Of a DNA stretch of 64,000 nucleotides, positions 50,687-59,991 are shown one piece after another (positions within the stretch are counted from its first letter, which is position 1; every line of letters starts with the position of its first letter). A program made the position numbers and the translations under genes. Below the pieces are notes generated by a model. The model had not been told where the DNA came from, did no database searches, and saw only the letters and a program-made list of their open reading frames with translations. The DNA comes from Candidatus Eiseniibacteriota bacterium (GTDB lineage: Bacteria; Eisenbacteria; RBG-16-71-46; CAIMUX01): positions 1 to 64,000 of the forward strand of contig CAIMUX010000133.1 in NCBI GenBank assembly GCA_903844735.1. Reading direction: 5' to 3'.

Positions 50687-51676
50687 CTACACGCGCACCA
50701 GCACCCTCCCCCGCTGCCCGCCCCGCAAGATCGCCAGCATCTCCGGCTCCATATCAGCCAACGGCACTTCGCGGCTGATGAGATCGAGACTGGCGAGTTT
50801 CCAATCCCCGGCAAGACGCGCCCAGAGCGCCCGTCGCTCCGGCATCGGCAGGCTCGCCGATGCGATGCCCAGCAGGCTTACGCCGCGCAGGATGAACGGG
50901 TAAACGGTGAGCGGGAGATCATGCGAAGCGGCATTGCCGCAGACCGCCACCGCTCCCTCGTAGTCGATGGAACGGGTGACCGCGGCGAGGATGCCTCCCC
51001 CTACCGTGTCGATCGCCCCGGCCCAGCGGCGCGCCAGTAGCGGCCGGCTCGTGGCATCGCTGATTTCCTCCCGCGGGATGATGCGGGAGGCACCCAGACA
51101 TCGCAGGAACTCCGCCGCATCGGTCTTGCCGGTAGCGGCCGCCACGGTATACCCGGCACGCGCCAGCAACGCCACCGCGATGGAACCGACTCCGCCGCCG
51201 GCCCCCGTGACGAGAACCTCGCCGCTTTCAGGTCCGACGCCGCGCGCGGCGATCCGCTCTATGGCCAGCGCGGCGGTGAATCCGGCGGTGCCGAGCTGCA
51301 TGCTCTCTCGCAGCGAGAGCCCCGAAGGCAGCGGCACAACCCAACTCGCAGGCACTCGGACCCTTTCGCTGAAGCCGCCCGCAGTGTTCATGCCCAGGTC
51401 GTAGCCGGTGACGAGTACGGGATCGCCGGGACCGAAAGCCGCAGCCGCGCTCTCGACCACGGTCCCCGCCGCGTCGATCCCAGGTGTGTGGGGATAGGAG
51501 CGGGTGACGCCTTTGTTCCCGGTCGCGGAGAGCGCATCCTTGTAGTTGAGCGAGGACCACCGGACGCGAATCAGAACCTCGCCGGGAGGCAGATCCTCTG
51601 TCTCCCGCTCCGCAAGCCGGCGCGTGAACGTGCCATCGGCCTGCTCCTCAACCCACCAGGCACGAAACGTCGGCAT
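50687..51676 (-). CDS. YhdH/YhfP-type quinone oxidoreductase (acrylyl-CoA reductase-like)
   Basis: A 329-residue zinc-free medium-chain dehydrogenase. Signatures are RVRWSSLNYKDALSATGNKG, RSYPHTPGIDAAGTV, GYDLGMNTAGGFSERVRVPA, LGTAGFTAALAIERI and VLVTGAGGGVGSIAVALLAR (NADPH site). Relatives such as AcuI reduce acryloyl-CoA with NADPH. It ends 3 bp after the TPR gene on the opposite strand and is followed by thioredoxin upstream on the same strand, 11 bp away, so the two may be cotranscribed. Confidence 0.9.
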   Translation of the reverse strand: MPTFRAWWVEEQADGTFTRRLAERETEDLPPGEVLIRVRWSSLNYKDALSATGNKGVTRSYPHTPGIDAAGTVVESAAAAFGPGDPVLVTGYDLGMNTAGGFSERVRVPASWVVPLPSGLSLRESMQLGTAGFTAALAIERIAARGVGPESGEVLVTGAGGGVGSIAVALLARAGYTVAAATGKTDAAEFLRCLGASRIIPREEISDATSRPLLARRWAGAIDTVGGGILAAVTRSIDYEGAVAVCGNAASHDLPLTVYPFILRGVSLLGIASASLPMPERRALWARLAGDWKLASLDLISREVPLADMEPEMLAILRGGQRGRVLVRV

Positions 51677-51687
51677 GGCGGCAAGCC

Positions 51688-52008
51688 CTACAATCCGAAG
51701 TGCTGGGTGACGAGCTTCTGAATCTTCTCCTTCGACTCCAGGCCGACGAACTGATGCACCTTCTGCCCGTCCTTAAGGAAGACCACGGTGGGTACCGACA
51801 TGACTCCGAACTTCTTCGCGGTCTCCGGCGCCTCGGCGACATCAACCTTGAGGAAGCGGACTTTCTCTCCGAGTTCACCGGAGAGCTGGTCCAGGATCGG
51901 CTCGAGCTTCTTGCACGGCCCGCACCAGGTAGCCCCGAAGTCCAGGATCACCGGCAGACCTGACTGCTCAACCTGCGCCGCATAGGTGTCATCCATCACG
52001 TGCTCCAT
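51688..52008 (-). CDS. trxA: thioredoxin
   Basis: A 106-residue thioredoxin. The ATG at 52008 follows GGGAGGG. The active site is LDFGATWCGPCKKLEPILDQ (WCGPC), with the conserved cis-Pro in VMSVPTVVFLKDGQ. It reduces disulfides in the cytosol and is kept reduced by thioredoxin reductase, encoded at the right end of the window. The frame remains open upstream to 52407, but that stretch is antisense to the dehydrogenase gene and Arg-rich. Confidence 0.95.
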   Translation of the reverse strand: MEHVMDDTYAAQVEQSGLPVILDFGATWCGPCKKLEPILDQLSGELGEKVRFLKVDVAEAPETAKKFGVMSVPTVVFLKDGQKVHQFVGLESKEKIQKLVTQHFGL

Positions 52009-52178
52009 GCTGCCCTCCCGTCTGTGGTGTGTCGTGTCCCGTCCCGTCCGTCTCGTGTCACGTCGTCGCGAGCCGGGGCTTGGCGCCTCGTGTTGCGTCG
52101 CGAGCCGTGGCTCGACGCCTCGTGCCGCGTCGTATCTCCGATGGCGGGCGCCACAAGCCGTGGTACGCCGTCGCCCCA

Positions 52179-53693
52179 TCAGAATTCGAACTGCACTCCC
52201 TGGGCCAGCGGGAGATCGTTCGACCAGTTGAGGGTGCAGGTCTGCCGGCGCATGTAAGCCTTCCAGGAGTCGCTCCCGGCTTCTCGCCCGCCACCCGTCT
52301 CCTTCTCCCCTCCGAACGCACCGCCGATCTCCGCCCCCGATGTGCCGATGTTGACATTGGCGATACCGCAATCGCTCCCCCGCGCGCTGAGGAACGTCTC
52401 GGCCCACTGCATGTTGCGCGTAAAAATGGCGCTGGAGAGCCCCTGGTCGACCGAGTTGTGCAGGGCGATCGCCTCCTCGATGGTGTCCACCGTGAAGAGA
52501 TAGAGGATGGGTGCGAAGGTTTCCTCGCGGCAGATCTTCATCCCCGCGTGAGCCTTGATCAGCGCGGGCTCCACGAAGTGCCCCGGACGGTCCAGACGGT
52601 TGCCGCCGCGAAGAACCTCGCCGCCCTCCGCGCGGATCTGCTCCATCGCCCTCATCATCGTCTCAACCGCATCGCCGTCGACGAGTGGCCCCATGAGGGT
52701 GGCCCGGTCGAGCGGGTCACCCACACGCACCGAGGGATAGGCGCGGCGCAGCTTCTCCGTGAGATCAACCGCCACCGCGCGGTGCATGATCACGCGCCGC
52801 GTGCTGGTGCACCGCTGCCCGGCGGTGCCCACGGCCCCGAAGAGCACCGCCCGCCGCGCCAGTTCGAGGTCGGCGTCGGGCATGACGATGATGGCGTTGT
52901 TTCCGCCCAGCTCCAGGATGGAACGGGCGAAGCGTTCGGCGGTGGCCGTGGCGACGTGGCGGCCCTGGGAGGTCGACCCGGTGAAAGAGATGAGCGGCAT
53001 CCGGCGATCGTGCAGCATTCGCTCGCCTACCATCGAGCCCCGGCCCACCGCCAGCGTGAAGACACCGGTGAGGCCGTTGCGCTCCATCACCCGGCTGGCG
53101 ATCTTCTGCACCGCCACCGCGGTCAGCGGCGTCGTCGAAGACGGCTTCCAGACCAAAGTGTCGCCGCAGGCGGCCGCGATCATGGCGTTCCACGCCCAGA
53201 CCGCAACCGGGAAGTTGAAAGAGGTGATGACGCCCACGGTGCCCAGCGGATGCCATTGCTCATACATGCGATGGCTGGGACGCTCGCTGTTCATGCTGTG
53301 GCCGTAGAGCTGCCGGGAAAGACCGACGGCGAAGTCGCCCATGTCGATCATCTCCTGAACCTCACCCTCCCCCTCGGCCAAGACCTTGCCCATCTCGATC
53401 GAGACGAGGCGGCCGAGAGCGGCGCGGTGTCGCCGCAGCTCATCGCCGAGTTGGCGCACGATCTCGCCGCGGCGCGGCGCGGGCAGCAGGCGCCAGCTTT
53501 CGAACGCCCGGGTCGCCGCCGCCGCCACGTGCTCGTAGTCGGTTTCGCCGGCCTGGAGAACGACCGCAATCGGTTCGCCGGTCGTTGGATTGACGGAGAC
53601 CAGCTCTCCGCCGGAGGGATGCTCCACCCAGCCGTCGGCGAAGACTCCGGAATTCACGTCCCTGAGCCCCAGTTCGCTCAGGCAGTCCTTCAT
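52179..53693 (-). CDS. amaB: antiquitin-type aldehyde dehydrogenase (piperideine-6-carboxylate dehydrogenase)
   Basis: A 504-residue ALDH7-family enzyme oxidising aminoadipate semialdehyde/piperideine-6-carboxylate to 2-aminoadipate with NAD. Signatures are GTVGVITSFNFPVAVWAWNA, FTGSTSQGRHVA, ILELGGNNAIIVMPDADLEL and the nucleophile region GTAGQRCTSTRRVIMH (Cys). NIGTSGAEIGGAFGGEKETG GGREAGSDSWKAYMRRQT is the substrate loop typical of ALDH7. A GGAGAGGAGA site precedes ATG 53693. It can act on the product of the lysine 6-aminotransferase at 11443. The gene is divergent from rho. Confidence 0.9.
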   Translation of the reverse strand: MKDCLSELGLRDVNSGVFADGWVEHPSGGELVSVNPTTGEPIAVVLQAGETDYEHVAAAATRAFESWRLLPAPRRGEIVRQLGDELRRHRAALGRLVSIEMGKVLAEGEGEVQEMIDMGDFAVGLSRQLYGHSMNSERPSHRMYEQWHPLGTVGVITSFNFPVAVWAWNAMIAAACGDTLVWKPSSTTPLTAVAVQKIASRVMERNGLTGVFTLAVGRGSMVGERMLHDRRMPLISFTGSTSQGRHVATATAERFARSILELGGNNAIIVMPDADLELARRAVLFGAVGTAGQRCTSTRRVIMHRAVAVDLTEKLRRAYPSVRVGDPLDRATLMGPLVDGDAVETMMRAMEQIRAEGGEVLRGGNRLDRPGHFVEPALIKAHAGMKICREETFAPILYLFTVDTIEEAIALHNSVDQGLSSAIFTRNMQWAETFLSARGSDCGIANVNIGTSGAEIGGAFGGEKETGGGREAGSDSWKAYMRRQTCTLNWSNDLPLAQGVQFEF

Positions 53694-53745
53694 CGATTCT
53701 CCTCTCCGTTCCCGAGATCAACGATCGTGGAATGGATCACGACGG

Positions 53746-53774
53746 TTGCGCTCGCCGGGCCCAGCCCCTAGAGT
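53746..53774 (+). promoter_or_regulatory. candidate promoter for rho
   Basis: TTGCGC (53746-53751) and TAGAGT (53769-53774) with a 17-base spacer. A transcription start near 53,781 would exclude the TTG at 53778 and favour translation from GTG 53901. Confidence 0.45.
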
Positions 53775-53900
53775 GGTTTGTCCGGCCCCAGGGATCACCA
53801 GGCCGGCCCGACGGCCCCACGAGCCGACAAGAGTAACACAGGCTTGGCCCAAGCACAGACCGCGCGGACGACAGAACCCGTCCGCCGCACCGGAGTTCCC

Positions 53901-55583
53901 GTGACCCCCGACGAAGACCGCCCGGAGAGAATCGCGCCCGCCGATGCGGTGGACAGCCGCAAGCCCAAGCGGCGCACCGCCACTCCACGCAAGAAGCCGA
54001 TCGCTGATCTGGGTTCGGCGCCGGTTTTCACGCCCGCGACGCCGCCCAAACCCGGCGCCCCACCTGCGGCCGGCCCACTCCGGCGGCGCAGGAGCCCGAC
54101 GGCCGAACCGGGGGCAGAGAGAGCGACGGCGAAACCGTCCGCCGATGCCCCCCCGGCGCCCCGGCGCCGCGCCAACGCACCTCGGCTCCGCGGCAAGCCG
54201 GAGGCCCCGGTTCCCGAACCGCCCGCGATCTCCGTGGATGAAGAGCCGGTGAGTGAGAGCCCCCTGGCTGCCCGGCTGCGACCGCGCCCCTCCCCACATC
54301 CATCGAGGGACCGGCCGCCGTTGCCCGGATCCCCGGTGAGCCAGCCGCAGCCCGACCGACCGCAGCCCGGCCAGTCGCTGCCCGGCCAGCCGCAGCCCGG
54401 CCAGCCGCTGCCGAGCCGGCCTTCCCACGACCGGCACTTGCCGAGCCGGCCCCATTATGACCGGCCGCGCGTCGATGATGCGCCCGGCCACGGCGAGCGC
54501 GAGTCGAACCTTGAGAGGCGCATCGACAGGATCCAACGCGAGAGGGAGGCGTCGCGCTACCATCGCGGGGGCGGCCGGGGCCCCGAGCCACCCCGCGTCG
54601 ATCTGGTCCAGAATCGTTCTGCCCTCGCCCGCATCCAGCCCAGCCGTTCGGGCATGGGTGGCGGCGGATCCCGCTCCTTCCGCGGCGGACGCGATTCGCG
54701 CAAGCGCGACCTCCTCGAAGGACTCAACATGCTCCACCGTGGCATCAGCGTCGACCCGTACCAGAGGCTGGTCCTGGAGACCGTCCCCGACAATCTCTCC
54801 ACGCGCGTCGTCGACCTGATCGCTCCCATCGGCCGAGGCCAGCGCTGTCTCATCACCTCACCGCCCAAGGCCGGAAAAACGATGCTCCTGATGACCATGG
54901 CCGAGGCGATCATTCGCAACCACCCTGAAGTCACGGTGGTGGTGCTGCTCGTGGACGAACGCCCCGAGGAGGTGACGTTCTTCCGCCGCGGTGTCCCGTG
55001 CCAGGTCATGGCCAGCAGCAATGACATGACGCCCGAGGACCACGTACGCACCGCCGAAGAGACGGTCGTGCGCGTGGCCGACCTAGTGACGGAAGGGAAG
55101 GATGTGGTTCTCTTTCTCGATTCCATCACCCGGTTGGCGCGGGCCTATAACGTGTTCGCGGAGGGCAGCGGCCGCACCATGTCGGGCGGCATCGATGCCT
55201 CGACGATGTACGGCCCGCGGCGCATCTTCGGAGCGGCGCGAAAGATCGAAGGCGGTGGCAGCCTGACCATCTGCGGCACAGCCCTCATCGACACCGGCTC
55301 GCGCATGGACGAAGTGATTTTCCAGGAGTTCAAGGGTACCGGGAATACCGAAATCGTCATGAGCCGCGACCTGGCCAACAAACGGATCTTTCCCAGCATC
55401 GACATCATTCTCTCGGGCAGCCGCAAGGAGGAGAAGCTCTACCCGGTCGACGTGGTGAGCCGGATTCACATCCTCCGTCGATTCCTTGCCGACCGAAAAC
55501 CGGAGGAGGCGATGCTCGGACTGATGAAGATGATGGAGCGCTACCCTACGAATCGGGACCTCTTGCGAGCACTGGGAAACTGA
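53901..55583 (+). CDS. rho: transcription termination factor Rho with disordered N-terminus and no cold-shock domain
   Basis: A 560-residue Rho if read from GTG 53901 (GGAG 5 bases upstream; the frame is open from TTG 53778). The hexameric ATPase core is complete: RVVDLIAPIGRGQRCLITSP, PKAGKTMLL (P-loop near residues 321-328), VVVLLVDERPEEVTFF, FLDSITRLARAYN (Walker B), SGGIDASTMYGPRRIFGAAR (Q-loop), FKGTGNTEIVMSRDLANKRI (R-loop). About 280 residues before it are Pro/Arg/Gln/Gly-rich with tandem (Q/S)LPGQPQPGQ-like and RGG-type stretches. I see no cold-shock/OB RNA-binding domain, which normally occupies this place. RNA capture by the basic tail is inference. Confidence 0.9.
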   Translation: MTPDEDRPERIAPADAVDSRKPKRRTATPRKKPIADLGSAPVFTPATPPKPGAPPAAGPLRRRRSPTAEPGAERATAKPSADAPPAPRRRANAPRLRGKPEAPVPEPPAISVDEEPVSESPLAARLRPRPSPHPSRDRPPLPGSPVSQPQPDRPQPGQSLPGQPQPGQPLPSRPSHDRHLPSRPHYDRPRVDDAPGHGERESNLERRIDRIQREREASRYHRGGGRGPEPPRVDLVQNRSALARIQPSRSGMGGGGSRSFRGGRDSRKRDLLEGLNMLHRGISVDPYQRLVLETVPDNLSTRVVDLIAPIGRGQRCLITSPPKAGKTMLLMTMAEAIIRNHPEVTVVVLLVDERPEEVTFFRRGVPCQVMASSNDMTPEDHVRTAEETVVRVADLVTEGKDVVLFLDSITRLARAYNVFAEGSGRTMSGGIDASTMYGPRRIFGAARKIEGGGSLTICGTALIDTGSRMDEVIFQEFKGTGNTEIVMSRDLANKRIFPSIDIILSGSRKEEKLYPVDVVSRIHILRRFLADRKPEEAMLGLMKMMERYPTNRDLLRALGN

Positions 55584-55585
55584 CG

Positions 55586-55618
55586 GGCCGGCCTGTGCGG
55601 GACCGGCACACGCCGGCC
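55586..55618 (+). terminator. hairpin after rho
   Basis: GGCCGGC, C, TGTGC (55586-55598) pairs with GCACA, C, GCCGGCC (55606-55618) with one mismatch and a 7-base loop. No T-run follows, so it may protect the RNA end or act with other factors rather than terminate alone. Confidence 0.5.
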
Positions 55619-55908
55619 GGGCCGACTCATCCGCCGCGGGGCCTGCCCTGGCTCTTGTCCGCACGTCCCCGGCCAGCACGGATCTCGATCGACGCCCGTT
55701 CACCCACCCCCTGACGCTCACCCGAAGCCGCACGGTCACTCCCCCGGGAATGCCGTGCCGGTTCCCCGCGTAGTCCCCCTCGTCCCAGCCGCGCGCGAGG
55801 TCGGGACGAACGAAATCCGCGGGCGCCGAACTCTCTCCACGAGCGCAGCCCCGCACCCGATTCACCCGGCCGTGCTCACCGGATGCGGAATCAGAAAGGA
55901 CCATAGCT
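55619..55908. other. intergenic region without recognised genes
   Basis: About 290 bp between the rho hairpin and the VWA protein. I see nothing beyond the weak ribosome-binding site AAAGGA before 55909. Confidence 0.4.
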
Positions 55909-58134
55909 ATGACACGCTCATCGCTCCCCCATACTCATCGCAGAAGCCGAGTTGCCACCCAACTCCCCGCCCAACTCCTCACCTTCCTCTTCCTCCTTCT
56001 CGCCGGTCTCGGCGCGGCGGTCGTCGTCTTCGCCTCTTCCGGCGCCGACACCCGCAACGGCGCGATCGCGGGCACGGTGCGCGATACCGCGGGTGGACCG
56101 CTGGCGGGCGCATCCGTGCTTGTGGCCACCACGCCGCTCGCGACCCTGAGCGGGATTGACGGCTCGTTTCGGATCGACGGCCTCTCCGCGGGTTCATACG
56201 CCCTCGATGTGCGCCTCGCAGGCTACCGGCCCGCGCGATTGAGCGACGTCCGTGTGAAACCGGGAGACACGGTCCATGCCGAAGTGCGTCTCGAACGGGA
56301 AGGGGCCGGAGTCGCCCTTCCCGGCACGGATCCTCAGGCAATCACCGGGTCGGCCAAGACCCGGGCGGAAACGGAGACGAAGCGCGACAACGGCGGGAGC
56401 CTCGACATCCTGCACTCGTCGGCATCTCCAGACGCAAGCTCGCCCAGCCATTCCCGCCCGGAAGAGATTGGTTCCGGGCGTCAGGAACTCCGGATGAGCA
56501 TCATGAAACCGCCATCCGCCTCCGACCGGGCATCCGGTCTCGCTCCGCTATCCCCGATCGTGCCGACCACCGGCGGATCCCGCTTGCCGAACGACGAGGC
56601 GTTCGATTCGATGTTCTTCCGCCACTACGGCGTGAATCCGTTCGTCCCCGCCGACGAAGACTCGCTGTCCACCTTCGCGTTGGACGTCGACGCCGCCTCG
56701 TACACGCTGACCCGTCGCTATCTCGGTTTGGGACGCCTCCCCGACCCCGCCGCGGTACGCGTCGAGGAGTTCGTGAATTACCTGCCACAGGGCTATCCCG
56801 AGTTCGAGGACGAGGACTTTCGGATCTTCCTCGAGGGCGCGCCCTCCCCATTCGGCCCCGGCTACCAACTCCTGCGCGTGGGGCTCAAGGCCCGCACGGT
56901 GTCTGAGCGGGCACGCCCGCCGCTCAATCTCACGTTTGTCATCGACGGTTCGGGTTCCATGGCCCGCGAGGATCGTCTTGGCCTGGTGCAGGCATCGCTG
57001 CGGATGCTGGTGGACAAGCTGCGCGACGGTGACCGCGTGGGGATGGTTCTGTTCCAGACGGACGCCCGCGTGATTCTCGATCCGGTCATCCTAGGCACCC
57101 ATCCCCGGGTGGAATGCGGGAACAGCGATCATCACCGAGACTGGTCACCCTTCGACAAGCACCATGACGATCGGTGCGAGCACGGTTGGTCACCTTCCGG
57201 TCGCCAATTGGTGCTCGACGCCATCGACCGGCTCGTCGCCGGCGGCAGCACCAACGCCGAAGGAGGCCTCCTTTTCGGGTACGACATGGCGCGCCGTTCC
57301 TTCCGCTCCACCGCGTCGAACCGTGTGATTCTCTGTTCTGACGGCGTGGCCAACGAGGGTCGCACCGGCGCCGAGTCGATCCTGGCTCGCGTGCGCGACG
57401 AAGCGGACAAGGGGATCCGTCTCACCGCCGTCGGCTGCGGGATGGGTAACTACAACGACGTCCTCCTCGAGCAACTGGCCGATCGCGGCGACGGAAACTA
57501 CTTCTACGTCGACGATCTCTCCGAGGCGCGCCGGGTTCTCGTCGACGGCCTGACCGGCACGCTGTTCACGGTCGCCGAAGACGCGAAGGTGCAGGTCGCC
57601 TTCGACCCCGCGCGCGTGCTGCGCTACCGGCTCCTCGGCTTCGAGAACCGCGACATCGCCGACCGTGACTTCCGCAATGACAGAGCCGACGCCGGCGAGG
57701 TCGGCCCCGGTCACGAGGTGACCGCTCTCTACGAAGTGAAGCTCGCAGCCGGCGCACGCGATGGACGGCTCGCCACGGTTCAGGTGCGCTACGCCCGTCC
57801 TCGCGAGGAAGAGGGGGGCCGGCGCGAGGCGCGGGAGATCGCGGCGGTGTTCGACTCTCGACAGCTCTGCCGCCGTTTCGAGTCAGCGTCGCCCTTGTTC
57901 CGGCTCGACGCGGCCGCCGCCGAGTTCGCAGAGATCCTGCGCGGCAGTTACTGGGCGCAGGAGAGCCGCCCCGCCGATGTCACCCCGGTCGCCCGGCGGG
58001 CCGCCGAGGACCTGCGGCACGCGTCCTGGGGTGGTGTCGGTCCCCGCGCCGCGGACGCCGCCGCGGAGCTGGTGTCGATGTTGGAGCAGGCAGGCACGCT
58101 GGAATGGCAGTTGAGTCGGAACGAAGAAAAGTGA
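55909..58134 (+). CDS. YfbK-type von Willebrand factor A protein with carboxypeptidase-regulatory-like domain
   Basis: A 741-residue exported protein with a hydrophobic segment LLTFLFLLLAGLGAAVVVFA. Residues about 48-130 are a carboxypeptidase-regulatory-like beta-sandwich (NGAIAGTVRDTAGGPLAGAS, FRIDGLSAGSYALDVRLAGY). The YfbK N-terminal motif follows (DEDSLSTFALDVDAASYTLT, RVEEFVNYLP). The VWA domain has a MIDAS DGSGSM near residue 346 and VILCSDGVANEGRTGAESIL. A DUF3520-like C-terminus completes the family pattern (AEFAEILRGSYWAQESR). An insertion rich in His and Asp (HHRDWSPFDKHHDDRCEHG) sits in the VWA domain and may bind metal. Function unknown. Confidence 0.9.
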   Translation: MTRSSLPHTHRRSRVATQLPAQLLTFLFLLLAGLGAAVVVFASSGADTRNGAIAGTVRDTAGGPLAGASVLVATTPLATLSGIDGSFRIDGLSAGSYALDVRLAGYRPARLSDVRVKPGDTVHAEVRLEREGAGVALPGTDPQAITGSAKTRAETETKRDNGGSLDILHSSASPDASSPSHSRPEEIGSGRQELRMSIMKPPSASDRASGLAPLSPIVPTTGGSRLPNDEAFDSMFFRHYGVNPFVPADEDSLSTFALDVDAASYTLTRRYLGLGRLPDPAAVRVEEFVNYLPQGYPEFEDEDFRIFLEGAPSPFGPGYQLLRVGLKARTVSERARPPLNLTFVIDGSGSMAREDRLGLVQASLRMLVDKLRDGDRVGMVLFQTDARVILDPVILGTHPRVECGNSDHHRDWSPFDKHHDDRCEHGWSPSGRQLVLDAIDRLVAGGSTNAEGGLLFGYDMARRSFRSTASNRVILCSDGVANEGRTGAESILARVRDEADKGIRLTAVGCGMGNYNDVLLEQLADRGDGNYFYVDDLSEARRVLVDGLTGTLFTVAEDAKVQVAFDPARVLRYRLLGFENRDIADRDFRNDRADAGEVGPGHEVTALYEVKLAAGARDGRLATVQVRYARPREEEGGRREAREIAAVFDSRQLCRRFESASPLFRLDAAAAEFAEILRGSYWAQESRPADVTPVARRAAEDLRHASWGGVGPRAADAAAELVSMLEQAGTLEWQLSRNEEK

Positions 58135-58389
58135 TGAGGCGACCGGCGACGGCTTGGGACAGATTCCACGGCGTCGCCGGCGTTCTCCGGGAGACTGTAT
58201 CGGTGGAACAGCGATTTCTGCAGATCTCCATCCGGGTCAAACCGGGCCGGGCCTTCCAGTCAGGCAGCCCTGCTCCGGTTCGCGGACACCGGCGGCCGGA
58301 AAGACGGATCGGCAGATTGACCATCCTGGCCCGATGGAATATGCTGGTTGGTTCCGGACATTCGGCATTCGCTGCAAGGAAGGGACCCG

Positions 58390-59400
58390 ATGCAAGGAGC
58401 TCGCCTGAAGGAACTGGCCGCGCGCATCTCGGGGGCCCGTTCCGTGCTGCTGACCACCCACTTCGGCCCCGACGGAGACGGTGTCGGCTCGACTATGGCG
58501 CTAGGTGAGGCGCTCGAAGAGCACGGGATTTCCGTCACGCGCCTTCTGCCCGAGCCGCTCCCCCGGCGCTACCGCTTCCTCGATCCGCACAGCCTGACCA
58601 CCCATCCCGCCGAGGCGAAGGAGCGGCTGGGCGAACGCCGTTGGGACCTGGGGCTGGTCCTCGACACCCATCAGTGGGAGTTGCTGGAGGACGCGGCAGA
58701 GTGGCTGCGTACCCGCACGGCGGAGACTGTGTTCCTCGACCACCACCCGCAGGCCGCGGCGATGCGGCCCGAAGTCTACGGCGACGCCGATGCCGCCTCC
58801 ACCGGGGAGCTCGTCTACCGGCTCCTTCACCAGAGCCTCGGCTGGTCGATCACCGCGTCGGTAGCGGAGGCTCTCTACATCGCCATCAGCTTCGACACGA
58901 ACTCCTTCAAGCACATTCGTAGCAATCCGGCCAGCCTTGCCATCGCGGCCGACTTGGTGACACGCGGCGTCGACACGAACCGGGTCTACCGACACCTCTT
59001 CGGCTCCAACTCACCCGCCAAGGCCCGTCTTCTCGGATGGGTCTTGAGCTCTGTGCAATTCGACTGCGGGGGACGACTCGCGTGGGTCTGCATCCCTCAT
59101 CGCCTGGTGGACGAGCTTGGATTGGAACGCGACGAGATGCGCGACTCCATCACCCATATTCTAGAGATCGACGGCGTGGAGGTGGCTGCCACGCTGAAGG
59201 AGATGGAGCTCGGCAAGGTGCAGATTTCGTTGCGTTCCAAGGGTGCGTTCCCGATCAGCGGAGTGGCGGCGGCGCTTGGCGGCGGTGGTCACCCGATGGC
59301 CGCGGGGTGCGATCTTGCCGGATCGTGCGAGAAGGCCTGGGTGCGGCTGGGCCCCCTCCTCGTGCAGTTGGTGGAGGCGGTGCCGGACTGCCGATGCTAG
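58390..59400 (+). CDS. DHH/DHHA1 phosphoesterase, NrnA-like
   Basis: A 336-residue protein; the ATG at 58390 follows AAGGAAGGG. DHH-domain motifs are HFGPDGDGVGSTMALGEAL, LVLDTHQWE and FLDHHPQ. The DHHA1 end has ISGVAAALGGGGHPMAAGC. NrnA-type enzymes degrade short RNA oligonucleotides and 3'-phosphoadenosine phosphate in the cytosol. SFDTNSFKHIRSNPASLAIA matches the family's fourth motif. The length is typical. It is separated from the VWA gene by 255 bp with no recognised feature. Confidence 0.92.
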   Translation: MQGARLKELAARISGARSVLLTTHFGPDGDGVGSTMALGEALEEHGISVTRLLPEPLPRRYRFLDPHSLTTHPAEAKERLGERRWDLGLVLDTHQWELLEDAAEWLRTRTAETVFLDHHPQAAAMRPEVYGDADAASTGELVYRLLHQSLGWSITASVAEALYIAISFDTNSFKHIRSNPASLAIAADLVTRGVDTNRVYRHLFGSNSPAKARLLGWVLSSVQFDCGGRLAWVCIPHRLVDELGLERDEMRDSITHILEIDGVEVAATLKEMELGKVQISLRSKGAFPISGVAAALGGGGHPMAAGCDLAGSCEKAWVRLGPLLVQLVEAVPDCRC

Positions 59401-59409
59401 CGCCGAGGT

Positions 59410-59820
59410 TCACCGGACGATGACGCACCGTCCAGTCGTGGCTCCCTCCGGCGTCGATGCCCGAACCAGGTACACTCCCGCGGCGACCGCGTGACCATCC
59501 GCGTCGCAACCGTCCCAGGAGAGATCGTGAGCGCCGCCGCCTGGGATCACGGTCGAGAGACGGCGCACCAGGCGGCCGGCGGGACCGTAGACGCTCGCCT
59601 GGACCGGACCAGGAATCTGTGCCGCGAAGCGGATCACGGTCCGGGTTGAACTCGGATTCGGAATGATCCTCAAAATTCGCGTGGACAGACCTCCGCCATC
59701 AAAACCAACGCCCGCTGGATCGCATTGCACGGGCAAGACCTGGAGACCGGATTGATCGTCCGCGCGGTCCAACGCGACGGGAAGCACGCTACCCGAGAGG
59801 CCGGAAACCATAACGCTCAT
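59410..59820 (-). CDS. short protein with C-terminal sorting domain
   Basis: A 136-residue protein. ATG 59820 has GGAGGG five bases upstream; the frame is open to 59925. The last 85 residues form a FlgD-like/type IX sorting domain (ILRIIPNPSSTRTVIRFAAQ, ASVYGPAGRLVRRLSTVIPG, DLSWDGCDADGHAVAAGVYL). Only about 45 residues precede it, with a weak hydrophobic start (MVSGLSGSVLPVAL) that is short for a signal peptide. It may be the remaining end of a larger exported protein or a genuine minimal one. Confidence 0.65.
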   Translation of the reverse strand: MSVMVSGLSGSVLPVALDRADDQSGLQVLPVQCDPAGVGFDGGGLSTRILRIIPNPSSTRTVIRFAAQIPGPVQASVYGPAGRLVRRLSTVIPGGGAHDLSWDGCDADGHAVAAGVYLVRASTPEGATTGRCVIVR

Positions 59821-59991
59821 AAAGCCCTCCAACTCGGACGAATTGTAGCGAGCCGCCCGCTGATCGGACAATCCGGTGGATCGGCAGAACACGGAAATGT
59901 TAAAGAAAACCCTCGATATTCGCAAGAGGAGTCCGGCACGGGTTCCTATTCGGGCTTCGGGCTACGCGAGTAGTGCCGTTCCGAAACAGGT

